From Polyangia bacterium (GTDB lineage Bacteria; Myxococcota_A; Polyangia; Nannocystales; Nannocystaceae): 64,000 nucleotides of DNA. Position numbers and translations under genes: made by a program. Positions 25,661 through 34,811 of the stretch are shown piece after piece (position 1 is the stretch's first letter; every line of letters begins with the position of its first letter). Location: positions 965,599 through 1,029,598 of the forward strand of contig JAUIFF010000001.1 of NCBI GenBank assembly GCA_030429545.1, in the 5' to 3' direction. A model generated the notes under the pieces. It saw nothing but the letters and a program-made list of their open reading frames with translations. It did no database searches and was not told where the DNA came from.

Positions 25661-26101
25661 ATGGGCATGAATGTTGGCAATTCTGGTGGTGGAGCAAACA
25701 GCGAAATCAACGTCACCCCGTTGGTCGATGTCTGTTTGGTGCTCCTCATCATCTTCATGGTCATGGTACCCAAGACCGTGCCGGAGCTGTCTGTTCGCGT
25801 ACCGCCGGAGAGCAAGAACAAGCGCGTCAAAAAAGAGAACAACGACACGCTTGTGGTCGGCCTGACCAAAGACGGCGGGGTGCTGCTCAATCGCCAGCCG
25901 ATCGACCGCACCGAGCTCGGCAAACAGCTCCGCAAACAGCTCGAATACCGCGACAAAAAAGTTATCTTCGTCAACTTCGACGACGATGCCAAGTACGGCC
26001 AAGCGGTCGAAGTTCTCGATATCGCCAAGCGCTCGGGAGCCGAGGTACTCGGCATCATGAAGGACAAAGAAAAGGATGTACCCGACCAATTGCGCGGGTA
26101 A
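25661..26101 (+). CDS. ExbD/TolR-family protein, second copy
   Basis: 146 residues; EINVTPLVDVCLVLLIIFMV with the conserved Asp. The periplasmic domain (VLLNRQPIDRTELGKQLRKQ, KVIFVNFDDDAKYGQAVEVLDIAK) is a normal ExbD type. It is separated from the first copy by about 190 bases in which I see no gene. Two ExbDs with one ExbB and one TonB suggest either a mixed dimer in the channel or separate partners. Confidence 0.9.
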   Translation: MGMNVGNSGGGANSEINVTPLVDVCLVLLIIFMVMVPKTVPELSVRVPPESKNKRVKKENNDTLVVGLTKDGGVLLNRQPIDRTELGKQLRKQLEYRDKKVIFVNFDDDAKYGQAVEVLDIAKRSGAEVLGIMKDKEKDVPDQLRG

Positions 26102-26184
26102 CATCTGCAAGATTTCACCCTGCTCGGGCCAAGAGCAATGTTAGACCGCACCGCGGATAGGACTAGGACCTGAGGACCTCCACC

Positions 26185-29100
26185 ATGCAAAAAGACGATC
26201 TGTCACGCCAGACCCGGAGCACCACCCACATGGTGCGTAACGCTGTGATCTCGGCGGCTGTCATGACCGCCGTTGCTGCGCTTCAAGGGTGTATTTCAGA
26301 CCCGGACTGCGGTGTCTGTGACCCCGATAACCTCGTGCTGCAAACCATTTCGGGGGTCAACTACGCAGGTAAAGCGATCAACTTGTTGTCGCCGGCCTGT
26401 GAGGGGGAGAACTGCCCCGAGCCGTTTGCTGAAGGCGAAGTTTTTGTCACCGACATCGGACTTTGTCAGGAGTCCGACGCGGCCCTCGAGTCTTCGCGCG
26501 GAGTCGACGAGTGGTGCAAGATCTCGCCGATGATCGTCGATGACGGCGTCAACTTTATCTTCAACAACTTGCTCGATCCGACTTCCGTCGAACTCGTCCG
26601 CAAACAGCCGACCAATCCTCAGCTGTACGAGGTCTACGACTGGAAGACCAAGATCCTCAGCATCCACGGTCCGATCTCCCGCTACAACGGCGACTATCTG
26701 GCCGGACCGGGCGACGACCCCGACTTCGTCCAGACTTCGGTCAACCTCAGTTGTATCGACAACCTGGCCGCCCAGGGCATCCCGTTCGATCACACCAGCC
26801 CGTTCGATGCCTGCGACTTCGCCGGCTTTAGCAACGGTCAGCTGTTCCCGTTGCGAATGGAGACAGAGGGGGTCATCAAGACCTACGGCGGCGAGACAGA
26901 CACTCGCAGTAGCGCCAACTCCTGCGACACACCCGACTCGGGTCCAGACACCTGTTGCTCCGCCTGCGACTACGACATGGGCGTGAACGTCACCAAGTAC
27001 GGTGTCGACGAAGCCGGGGTCCCGCGGACGCCGAACAACAATGGCCCGGCAGCGATCCAGTGCGATCCTCAGGGCGACAAGTTTGTCGATTGCGCCGGTT
27101 TCGTGCCGTTCGTCAATCGCGAAGATGAGGTCCGCACCTACCGGTACCAATGGGCCGGCGAGGAGTTGGCCGAGTACAAGATTCCTTGGCAGGATCGCCT
27201 GCGGGAAACCCATCCCAACTTCCGCCCAAACCGGGCCGACTTCCCCAACGCTGCGGGCCTTGTCGGGTTTGAGCAGGCCACTGTGCCCTGTGGGACAGAT
27301 GCCGACTGCGGTAAGGTTCCGGGTTTGACCGGCAGTGAGTGTGTCGGCCACTACGAAGGGTCGACGACTGCATGTTCCCAGGACAGCATGGATACGGCCT
27401 GTGTCGAACGTGTTTGTCGCCAGCCCTGGTTTGTTCGCTGTGCAGTCAACAGCGACACCCTCGGCAATGTCGGTTACTGCGTCGATTCTCGCTTCTCCGA
27501 CAAGGGCGCTCTGTCCTGCTTCCAGGCTCCTCCCGGCATGCTCGCCTACCTCCCCGAGGAAGACGGCGGTGGGATCGTTTCGGTCTCGGGGCGCCTCGCC
27601 AATGCCGACACCGATGAGTCGGGTCGTCTGACCGCACAAGAGGCCTGCCCGCGTGATGGCAGCGGCGTGCCGATTCCGTGCGACCCGTTGTTCCTCGACG
27701 GGACGGGTCGCGCTGCGCGGTACGACCGCAACTCGACGCTTCCCGACGAAACTCGCGGTTGTATCTGCACCAGTGTTGGGGCCGACGACCCCTGTGCGCA
27801 AATCATCGCCGAGAACTGCACCGACGAAAACGGCAATGTTCGCCCCGAGCGTGAAGGTGAATATGCACTGAAGGTTGTCACCCGCCAGGGTGGGGTTATC
27901 TACGACCCAGCCATCAAGGGTGTGCAATTCCGTCCAGCCGATCGCGGCGGGATGTTCCGCGCCCGGGTTGAGTCCTGTGCCGAGGTGCGCTCGTCCGACA
28001 CCGTCGATGTCGATGAGTTCAACATCGAAGACGGTTGGCGAGCCAACGAGACCTTTGCTGAGGTGTTCGACAACTTCGACCGCTCGCTGTGTTCGAGCTC
28101 GGAGTACACAGTTGAGTTCGCAACCTCCGACATGCCGGAGCACGTGCGCGACAAGGTCGGCAACACCCTCGACGGCAAGTCGACCTACAAGTTCGAGACT
28201 CCTGACTTCCACATCTTGCCGGGTTCAGGGTTCCCCACGGACAACCTGCGGATCGGCGCCTGTGATGAGTTCGAGTTGCGGTTCTCAAACAAGTTCGACC
28301 TGTCGCCGCACAACCTCAAGAAGGTGGAGATCGTCGAGCTCGTCCAGGTAGGCGAGGGCGAGGATGCAACTTACGAGGTCGCGCTCAATGACGTCGGTGG
28401 CGAGAAAGTTGTCGCCGGTGGTGCTGCCTGTGCCGAAGAGAACGAAGACGTCAGTGTTGACCAGGGTCGTCCACCCTGCCTGACTGTCGATGTCTCCAAC
28501 CAGCGCAATGGCCAGATCCGGGTTTACGTCGACTACAGCGTGTACGACCAAGTGACGCTGCGCAGTGGCACCCGCTACCGTTTCCGCGTTCCCGGCCTCA
28601 ACTCGTTGGCCGATGCCGCAGATCCCAACCTCTACAAGTACGCGTTCTGGGACGCCTGCGGGATGCCGCTTATCCTCGGTGGTCACGAGGGCGAGCCCGA
28701 CTACACCTACGACTTCACGGTCGATGAGCCCAAGCGCAAGGAAGACCCGGATAACGACCTTATCCCGCTGTCTTGCGACAACGCCAACGACTTCTACAAC
28801 CCGGGTCAGGAAGACACCGACGGCGACGGCATTGGCGATGTCTACGACCTTTGCCTGACGATTCCGAGTTCGTCGGACGACTCGGCAGACTCCGACCGCG
28901 ACGGCGTGGGCAACAACTGCGATACCTGTACGCGTACCGCCAAGAACTACAACAATGGGTTCACCGGCGATTACTACATGCGGGTTCGCAACATCCCGGA
29001 CCAAACCGACAGCGACGGCGACGGTATCGGCGATGTGTGTGACAACTGCAGCGTTCGCTCGAACTGTGCCGACTACACGATGATGAGCCCCTGGAAGGTC

Positions 29101-30099
29101 GGCGACCCGATTGACGTGCTCGACGTCAACACTTGCCAGACCGACAACGACGAGTTCCCGAATATCGGTGACGCCTGTAACGAAGGTGGCAACCTCGTCC
29201 AAGACGAAGGCGCAGCCGGGCCAGTCGGGTTTGGTCAAGAAGACGACTTCGACCAGGACGGCATTGCCAACATCCGCGATTACTGTCCGCGTCAACGCCC
29301 GGCGATTCAGGCAACCTGTGCCGCCGACAGCGATTGTGAGAGCGGGAAGTGCTCCACTGCCGACGGTGTTTGCAACCACCGGGATATCGACAACGACACC
29401 GTTGGTGATATGTGCGACACCTGTCCCAACGATCCGAACCCGATGCAGATTCTCGAGGGCTCGGACGAAGAGGACGACGAGGACGGCGACTTCGTGGGTA
29501 AGGTCTGCGAGACCAACGCAGAGTGTGCGACCCGCCGCGATCCCAAGCCCTACGCGCTGTACGATGTCTCGGCCAATGGCCAGTGCTGCGTGGTCCAGTT
29601 CGACGAAGCCGTCGGCCGGCTCGACCCGGACTGCAACGTTCTGCGCGCCGACTGCACCGACACCGAGATGTGCCGCGAGCTGCCGGATGTGGTGAAGGAG
29701 CGCCCCGGTATCATCACGCTACCCGACGGTTGTGAAGACGCCCTGGCCGCAGCTGGCTACCAGCCGGGTGAGCAGGCATCGCGGATCGAAATCCCCGACG
29801 ACGCCACACCCGAGCAACTGGCCGAGGCCTGGAGCTACCTGTGCTTCTTGCCGCAGCGCGACCAGGACTTCGACGGCATTGGCGACTCTTGCGACAAGTG
29901 CAAGTTTGCCCACGACCCCAACAACGAGCCCTTCCTCGACGAGAATGGCAAGTTGTGGCCCGATCTCGGCAAGTTCTGCTACGGCGAATACGACCCCGAG
30001 ATGAACAGCTGTGGTGACGACGACGAGCCCGATACCGACGGTGGGACCGATACCGAGGGCGACACCGACACCGATACCGATACTGGTACGACTGGCTAG
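26185..30099 (+). CDS. 1304-residue surface lipoprotein with calcium-binding repeats
   Basis: Signal with lipobox LQGC at about residue 36. The protein is Cys-rich and acidic throughout. From about residue 855 on it has thrombospondin-type-3-like calcium repeats (DTDGDGIGDVYDLC, DSDRDGVGNNCDTC, DSDGDGIGDVCDNC, DNDTVGDMCDTC, DFDGIGDSCDKC) and ends in an Asp/Thr/Gly tail. The first 850 residues match no domain I know. It ends the TonB-ExbB-ExbD-ExbD run, so it may be the outer-membrane partner of the motor; that is inference from order and strand. Palindrome copy at 27760, here in the minor reading frame. Confidence 0.8.
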   Translation: MQKDDLSRQTRSTTHMVRNAVISAAVMTAVAALQGCISDPDCGVCDPDNLVLQTISGVNYAGKAINLLSPACEGENCPEPFAEGEVFVTDIGLCQESDAALESSRGVDEWCKISPMIVDDGVNFIFNNLLDPTSVELVRKQPTNPQLYEVYDWKTKILSIHGPISRYNGDYLAGPGDDPDFVQTSVNLSCIDNLAAQGIPFDHTSPFDACDFAGFSNGQLFPLRMETEGVIKTYGGETDTRSSANSCDTPDSGPDTCCSACDYDMGVNVTKYGVDEAGVPRTPNNNGPAAIQCDPQGDKFVDCAGFVPFVNREDEVRTYRYQWAGEELAEYKIPWQDRLRETHPNFRPNRADFPNAAGLVGFEQATVPCGTDADCGKVPGLTGSECVGHYEGSTTACSQDSMDTACVERVCRQPWFVRCAVNSDTLGNVGYCVDSRFSDKGALSCFQAPPGMLAYLPEEDGGGIVSVSGRLANADTDESGRLTAQEACPRDGSGVPIPCDPLFLDGTGRAARYDRNSTLPDETRGCICTSVGADDPCAQIIAENCTDENGNVRPEREGEYALKVVTRQGGVIYDPAIKGVQFRPADRGGMFRARVESCAEVRSSDTVDVDEFNIEDGWRANETFAEVFDNFDRSLCSSSEYTVEFATSDMPEHVRDKVGNTLDGKSTYKFETPDFHILPGSGFPTDNLRIGACDEFELRFSNKFDLSPHNLKKVEIVELVQVGEGEDATYEVALNDVGGEKVVAGGAACAEENEDVSVDQGRPPCLTVDVSNQRNGQIRVYVDYSVYDQVTLRSGTRYRFRVPGLNSLADAADPNLYKYAFWDACGMPLILGGHEGEPDYTYDFTVDEPKRKEDPDNDLIPLSCDNANDFYNPGQEDTDGDGIGDVYDLCLTIPSSSDDSADSDRDGVGNNCDTCTRTAKNYNNGFTGDYYMRVRNIPDQTDSDGDGIGDVCDNCSVRSNCADYTMMSPWKVGDPIDVLDVNTCQTDNDEFPNIGDACNEGGNLVQDEGAAGPVGFGQEDDFDQDGIANIRDYCPRQRPAIQATCAADSDCESGKCSTADGVCNHRDIDNDTVGDMCDTCPNDPNPMQILEGSDEEDDEDGDFVGKVCETNAECATRRDPKPYALYDVSANGQCCVVQFDEAVGRLDPDCNVLRADCTDTEMCRELPDVVKERPGIITLPDGCEDALAAAGYQPGEQASRIEIPDDATPEQLAEAWSYLCFLPQRDQDFDGIGDSCDKCKFAHDPNNEPFLDENGKLWPDLGKFCYGEYDPEMNSCGDDDEPDTDGGTDTEGDTDTDTDTGTTG

Positions 30100-30117
30100 T
30101 TCGCCGCAAAACCAGGC

Positions 30118-30145
30118 AAAAGGCCCCGGGAAACCGGGGCTTTTT
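30118..30145 (+). terminator. Intrinsic terminator of the TonB cluster
   Basis: Stem GCCCCGG/CCGGGGC with a GAAA loop, extended by AAG/TTT, then TTTTTA. It lies 20 bases after the stop of the large lipoprotein gene. Confidence 0.9.
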
Positions 30146-30174
30146 ACGTTTGGCTTGTGTGTGCGGGAGGTCTG

Positions 30175-30184
30175 TGCAGATACA
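30175..30184. repeat. Iterated palindrome, intergenic copy
   Basis: TGCAGATACA between the terminator and the start of the next lipoprotein gene. Confidence 0.75.
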
Positions 30185-30260
30185 CGAGCAGCTTAGCCCG
30201 CCGCCACTTTCACATCGCGAAGCGGGTGACCAATCGCTCCGTGCAGGGTATGCTGGGCCC

Positions 30261-30842
30261 GTGACATTGGTTCGCTCCGCGCTGTTGTTGATGGCTTTGG
30301 CTTTTGCCGCGCCGAGTTGCGCCCACGACACGACACTCGTCGCAGTCGATGGGAGTCACCGGATGGTTGCCCGGGATCCTGGCACGGGGATTTCGGTCGT
30401 GCTGACGACGGCCGCTTGGGACGGCGACCCGCCATTGCTCGAGCAGGACATCACGGTGTTTCATGTGGTGGTCGCAAACATGGGCAAACAACCGGTTCGG
30501 CTTGCTCCCGGCGACCTCGATCTGATCGACCGGCGAGGGTTTCGCTACCGCTTGCTCGACGCCGGCGGGAGCTTTCAAGTACAGGGCGGCCAGCAACCGC
30601 GAGGTTCTTATCCGCAGGGGCGCACGAGTGCCTACGATGCAATCTCGATACCCGACTCGGACATCGCCGCGTCCGCGCTCCCGTGGGGGTACCTCCAGCC
30701 GGGGACACAGATGCGTGGCTTTATCTACTTTCACCGCAGCCAGGGGACCTCAAACGGCGTCACCTTGACCTGGCACTTCGCCAACGGCGACGGTGCACCG
30801 CTGGTCAATTTGGCGTTTGATCTCCACACGGTTGCGCGCTGA
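30261..30842 (+). CDS. Lipoprotein with DUF4352-like beta domain
   Basis: The GTG at 30261 gives MTLVRSALLLMALAFAAPSC, a lipoprotein-like signal; the longer frame from 30150 would put a charged tail in front. 193 residues. The body resembles the extracellular immunoglobulin-like DUF4352 fold (ITVFHVVVANMGKQPVRLAPGDLDLIDRRGFRYRLLD, then LQPGTQMRGFIYFHR). Function unknown, single-gene unit convergent with the next lipoprotein gene. Confidence 0.65.
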   Translation: MTLVRSALLLMALAFAAPSCAHDTTLVAVDGSHRMVARDPGTGISVVLTTAAWDGDPPLLEQDITVFHVVVANMGKQPVRLAPGDLDLIDRRGFRYRLLDAGGSFQVQGGQQPRGSYPQGRTSAYDAISIPDSDIAASALPWGYLQPGTQMRGFIYFHRSQGTSNGVTLTWHFANGDGAPLVNLAFDLHTVAR

Positions 30843-30850
30843 GTCGGTCG

Positions 30851-31519
30851 CTACAGCCCGCGAATCACAAGGTTGTCGAACGAGACCGGCGATTCCCAGT
30901 TGTTAAAGGCAAAATAGCGGTTCTTGTTGCCTTGTAGCGGGCGCGGATCGTCGTAGGTCAAAAGCTCGCGGCCATCGACTTCCCAACGGATCTCACTGCT
31001 CTCCCGGGTGATCCGCATGTGGTAGCGCTTCTTGGCCTCGACCGTGGGGCTGTCGGTCACCTTGCGGTCCTTGCCGTGCTCATCCTTGCGGGCAATGACA
31101 TTGAGTGTGTTGTTCCATCCGCCAAAGATCAGCACATAACCCGACGCCCGGTAGTTGACACTCTTGGCCCAGCTTTTGCCGTCTCCGGCGAGCTCGACTT
31201 TGATGTCCCCCTCCTCGCTATCGGCCCACACATCGAACTCGATTTGCACATCGTCGGGCAGGGGGACGGTCAGCCACACGGGGTGGTTGTGAAGACCTTC
31301 AACTTCTAGGTGGCCATTGACGACCTTGGCACCTTCACCTGTGGTCTTCCACGATGGCCCGAGTTTGGGCTCCGAAAAGTCGTCGCTAAAAAGCGGGGGA
31401 ACCTGGTCGAGACCACTGCTGTACGTCCGCGGAAGTTCCTCGCACGCCCCCGAAAACAGGGCTGCCAAAGCCGCAAAATAAATTGTAGTTTTGCTAGATG
31501 TTTTATCGCTCAAATACAT
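30851..31519 (-). CDS. Lipoprotein with concanavalin-like fold
   Basis: 222 residues, lipobox SGAC at about residue 26. The mature part (DDFSEPKLGPSWKTTGEGAKVVNGHLEVEG, DVQIEFDVWADSEEGDIKVELAGDGKSW, DNLVIRGL) has the beta-sandwich pattern seen in lectin/glucanase-like and DUF1961-type domains. It probably binds carbohydrate; no catalytic acid pair is obvious. It starts only four bases after the kinase gene stop, so it belongs to that transcript. Confidence 0.65.
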   Translation of the reverse strand: MYLSDKTSSKTTIYFAALAALFSGACEELPRTYSSGLDQVPPLFSDDFSEPKLGPSWKTTGEGAKVVNGHLEVEGLHNHPVWLTVPLPDDVQIEFDVWADSEEGDIKVELAGDGKSWAKSVNYRASGYVLIFGGWNNTLNVIARKDEHGKDRKVTDSPTVEAKKRYHMRITRESSEIRWEVDGRELLTYDDPRPLQGNKNRYFAFNNWESPVSFDNLVIRGL

Positions 31520-31523
31520 AAAA

Positions 31524-32951
31524 CTATTTTGAAATTATAGGTTGTCTTCGTTTGGCAGGATCACGGGCTAGCAGCATGCGGAGCACACTCGACCAGTTGT
31601 CCGGGAGCCCGTCGGGGACAGCCTCACTCGGGTCAAAATCTTCGAGTTTGTCAAACGCGTCGGGCAGTGGCTGCGGATACAGCGCAAGTTCTAACAAGAC
31701 GATGCCCGCGCTCACGCGATCCGTCATCGCCGATGGTTGAGCCCGACCCGTGCGCAGCTCAGGTGCCATGTAGCGAAGGGTCCCGACTTGGGTTGTGGGC
31801 CCAGAGGTGTTGCGCAACGCGAGGCCGAAGTCGGCAAGAGCAATCGCCGAACCAGGCTTGGCCTGACGCACGAGAATGTTGACCGGCTTGATGTCGCGGT
31901 GAATCGCTTGGACCGCGTGGACAGCTCGCAATGCCGCGAGCAACTGGTTTCCGACCCGCGGAAGATCGCTCGGCCCGATCAGCTGGCGGCGAAGGGCATG
32001 GCGGAGGTTGCCACCGCGACACAGACTCAACACGATAAATCGCTGCTGGGGCACGACGTCGAGCAGCGAGATCACATACGGGCTGCGGACTCCTGCGAGT
32101 GTGCGGGCTTCGGCAAAAAACCGGGCTTCGATCACCCGGCTGTGGCGCCCCTTGCCATCGCCGAGCAGACGCTTGATCGCCACGTCGCGTCCAGTCCGGC
32201 GATCGTGCGCCTGATAAACAACCGCGTGTCGACCACGGCCAAGCGGGCGACCGAGGTCGTAACGCTCGAGGTTAAACCCGCGGGAGAGTTCGACTTCGGC
32301 GAGGCCGTCAAGGACGACGAGACCGCGGTTATTTGAGTGGGTCGACAGCCCGCGTTGCTCGAGCACCCGCACACACGAACGCCATCCGCGAAGTGCCCTC
32401 GGGTTGTCGATATCGGCGGCGAGCACCGCCTCGAAGTGGCGAAGCGCTTGGCCGGGTTCCCCACGCTCGTGCAGGACGTCCGCGAGCAACATATGAATTT
32501 GTGTGTATGTACTGCCAATTTCAAGCCGCGAGCCTTCGACCTCGGGCAGCGTCAGCAAAGCCCTCGCAACTTCGATCCCAAGTGCAGGGTCGATGGCGTC
32601 GAGCAGTTCCCGCGAAAGCAACAGCGCCCGGGCTGGGCGAGGTCGCTGTCGCAGATCAGCAGCCAAAATCACCAGGGCGCCGCGCAAAAACCCTGCGTGA
32701 CTCAGGCTCCGGAGTTGGCGATCGAGCAGGTGATCGGGAATGTCGTTGCGAAGGTTACGGGCGAAGTCGGCGAGGCCCGGGTGCTCTCCGGGCAGGGTCG
32801 CTCCAGGAGTAAACTTTTGCAGAACATGATCGAGCACCTCCTCGAGCGGGGCAGCTTCGCCGCGGGCAGGTGCCGGGCGCGGATCGATGGCGAGCTCCTG
32901 GCTCACGTCGAGACCTCGCGGACCAAGTCCGTCGTTGAAGCCGGACCCCAC
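31524..32951 (-). CDS. Ser/Thr protein kinase with N-terminal helical repeat region
   Basis: GTG start; 475 residues. The first 230 residues are helical and TPR-like (LADVLHERGEPGQALRHFEAVLAAD). The kinase domain runs from about 231 to 470: P-loop GRGRHAVV (238-245), Lys260, HRDIKPVN (351-358), DFG (374-376), APE (396-398). All catalytic residues are present, but the C-lobe is short. There is no membrane helix, so it is cytosolic. The gene lies 28 bases after the FHA gene. FHA domains bind phosphothreonine, so the pair is likely a signalling unit. Confidence 0.85.
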   Translation of the reverse strand: MGSGFNDGLGPRGLDVSQELAIDPRPAPARGEAAPLEEVLDHVLQKFTPGATLPGEHPGLADFARNLRNDIPDHLLDRQLRSLSHAGFLRGALVILAADLRQRPRPARALLLSRELLDAIDPALGIEVARALLTLPEVEGSRLEIGSTYTQIHMLLADVLHERGEPGQALRHFEAVLAADIDNPRALRGWRSCVRVLEQRGLSTHSNNRGLVVLDGLAEVELSRGFNLERYDLGRPLGRGRHAVVYQAHDRRTGRDVAIKRLLGDGKGRHSRVIEARFFAEARTLAGVRSPYVISLLDVVPQQRFIVLSLCRGGNLRHALRRQLIGPSDLPRVGNQLLAALRAVHAVQAIHRDIKPVNILVRQAKPGSAIALADFGLALRNTSGPTTQVGTLRYMAPELRTGRAQPSAMTDRVSAGIVLLELALYPQPLPDAFDKLEDFDPSEAVPDGLPDNWSSVLRMLLARDPAKRRQPIISK

Positions 32952-32979
32952 CGGGGGCGAACCACTGCGATGACTCGAG

Positions 32980-34422
32980 TCATGCCAACACTTCTACAGT
33001 AAGCGGCGGGCGATCCTCAGCGGAAAACTCAATCCGATCGCCGATCAGCAGTTGCAGCCCGCAACCGGGGCCGAGGATCCGTGAGCCCAACCGAACCCGT
33101 GTATCTGCATTGGCCTCGAGGTACAAAAACGGAGGGTCAATGCCAATGCGGGTGCCGATCCGAGTTTGTGGATCGAGGACCAAGGGACCACCACGGGGCA
33201 AAAACAGCGACCAGCGCTCGCCTCCAGATGGCTTGAGCAGCGCTCCGATATGGCTGAGGCTGTCCTCGCGGCCGTCGCCGTCCATGTCGCCGAGCCGTAC
33301 CGGGACCACTTCGACCGCGGCCGAAAATCCGAGCCCGAGCTCACCCGGCCCGTCGACGCGAAATGGCTCGCCGGGGACCAATGGTTCGCCCTCCCAAAAA
33401 CTCCCCGCCTTCGAGCCCAGGTCGGTGATGCACAGCGAAAGTCCGGGGGCGCCCTCGGGCAGACCCAAGCTCGATGACGCGACAACTTCGAGCAGGACAT
33501 GCTCGCGGGACAGGGCGGCACCGTTGACGGTCAAACCCGCGTCGGGAGCTCGGCCGACCGTGAACTGGTCGCGAAAGTGAATCCGTGTGAGCGTGCCAGG
33601 GCCCCAGCGAAGGTCGAGGTACGGGCGTCGGGGAAGCGCTGCTTCGAGATCGGTCAGACGCCGTGACAGGGCACGCCGTGTCGCGTCTTCGGCAACATCG
33701 ACCTGCGTGTGCTCGAGCAACAGCGAACGCGCAAGTCGGCGATGGCCATTGCGCATGGCCTCGTCGATTTCGTTGGTGACCTCCGCCAACCGGGCAGCAG
33801 CCCGCTCCTGGTGCTCGATAAGTCCGAGCACGTACTCCAAGGCCGAGATATCACCGGCAGCTTCGTAGGCCTTGGCCGCTTGCCGCAGCAATCCCAAGCC
33901 CTGATAAATCTCGCCAGCGCGCGACCCATCGCCACCGGTTTCAAATGCCCGAGCCGCCTCCATCAACATGCCGCGGCGCAGGGCACTGTCTTCCATAATC
34001 GAGGTTTGGCGCAACAGAGCCTGGGCCAGGGCAATATGCAGGGCCCGCCCCTCCTCGGTATCGCCACCGTTGCGGGCACAACCTTCGCGCAGCATCGCCA
34101 GCCGCTGGGTCGCACCGCCGAGGGAAAACGCGTACTCAATGCGAACAACCGCGGCGTGAGCCCGGGCGCCCGTATGTTCGAGGATCTGTGCCGCCTCACC
34201 CAGTTCGCCGCGGCGGGCCAGGACCATGGCCGCGTTGACCCGAGGATCCGAAGACGACCCAGGACGGGGCAGGGGCGGGCGCCTCGGAGGATCGTTGAGC
34301 GGCGAAGTCAACTTGGGGCGGCTCGGGATCGGCAGGCGTTCCGGTTGCTCGGCGGCACCAGCAGGCGCGGCCTCAGACGCGGCCTTGACATCGTTTTTCG
34401 GGGTGCGCGGACGGTCGACCAC
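32980..34422 (-). CDS. TPR-FHA domain protein
   Basis: 480 residues. A disordered Pro/Arg-rich N-terminus (about 1-60), a helical repeat region (about 60-240) and an FHA domain (about 275-370, with LTRIHFRDQFTVGRAPDAGLT and NGAALSREHVLLEVV giving the GR and SxxH signatures). A second beta-rich block (about 375-480) looks like another FHA-like sandwich without the binding residues. Likely phosphopeptide adaptor of the kinase encoded next. Palindrome copy at 33100. Confidence 0.85.
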   Translation of the reverse strand: MVDRPRTPKNDVKAASEAAPAGAAEQPERLPIPSRPKLTSPLNDPPRRPPLPRPGSSSDPRVNAAMVLARRGELGEAAQILEHTGARAHAAVVRIEYAFSLGGATQRLAMLREGCARNGGDTEEGRALHIALAQALLRQTSIMEDSALRRGMLMEAARAFETGGDGSRAGEIYQGLGLLRQAAKAYEAAGDISALEYVLGLIEHQERAAARLAEVTNEIDEAMRNGHRRLARSLLLEHTQVDVAEDATRRALSRRLTDLEAALPRRPYLDLRWGPGTLTRIHFRDQFTVGRAPDAGLTVNGAALSREHVLLEVVASSSLGLPEGAPGLSLCITDLGSKAGSFWEGEPLVPGEPFRVDGPGELGLGFSAAVEVVPVRLGDMDGDGREDSLSHIGALLKPSGGERWSLFLPRGGPLVLDPQTRIGTRIGIDPPFLYLEANADTRVRLGSRILGPGCGLQLLIGDRIEFSAEDRPPLTVEVLA

Positions 34423-34811
34423 AGGCGCGGCGATGGTACCACGCCCAGAATCGTTGTTTGCATCGGCGTCGCGTTTTGCACGGAAGCGATTGGTGTCGCT
34501 GGCGAGGAGCTCCGCCTTCGTTGGTCAGCCGGGCCGGAAGTGACCAGGTTGCAATCGGCGAGATAAACTCTCGACAATTGAATGCGGGGCTTGGCTAGAT
34601 GTCGCGGGCGGCAGTGTTTATTCACTTGTAGCCCTCAGAGCCGAAAATAGAAATCCTTTGAGAACAGAAGAAGTACGCTGATAAATACCAGTGGTTGTGT
34701 TCGCGTGGGCCACGTCGAGCTGGCGCGGGAGACCACATTTCGACCCAAAAATTAACTTATTAAGAGTCGATTCTTCCACGTTGAGGGCAGGAACTTGAGT
34801 CGTGTGACTGC
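34423..34811. other. Non-coding gap between two minus-strand genes
   Basis: 389 bases with no convincing gene. The half next to the Cys-rich lipoprotein gene is AT-richer (for example AAAAATTAACTTATTAAG near 34745-34762) and could hold that gene's terminator. No perfect hairpin with a T-run was found. The other half should hold the promoter of the FHA-kinase operon. Confidence 0.4.

Noticed and set aside
26296-28212. 638-codon open frame on the minus strand inside the large lipoprotein gene
   Set aside because: A shadow: it lies wholly antisense to a protein with clear lipobox and calcium repeats, and its own translation has no recognisable family.
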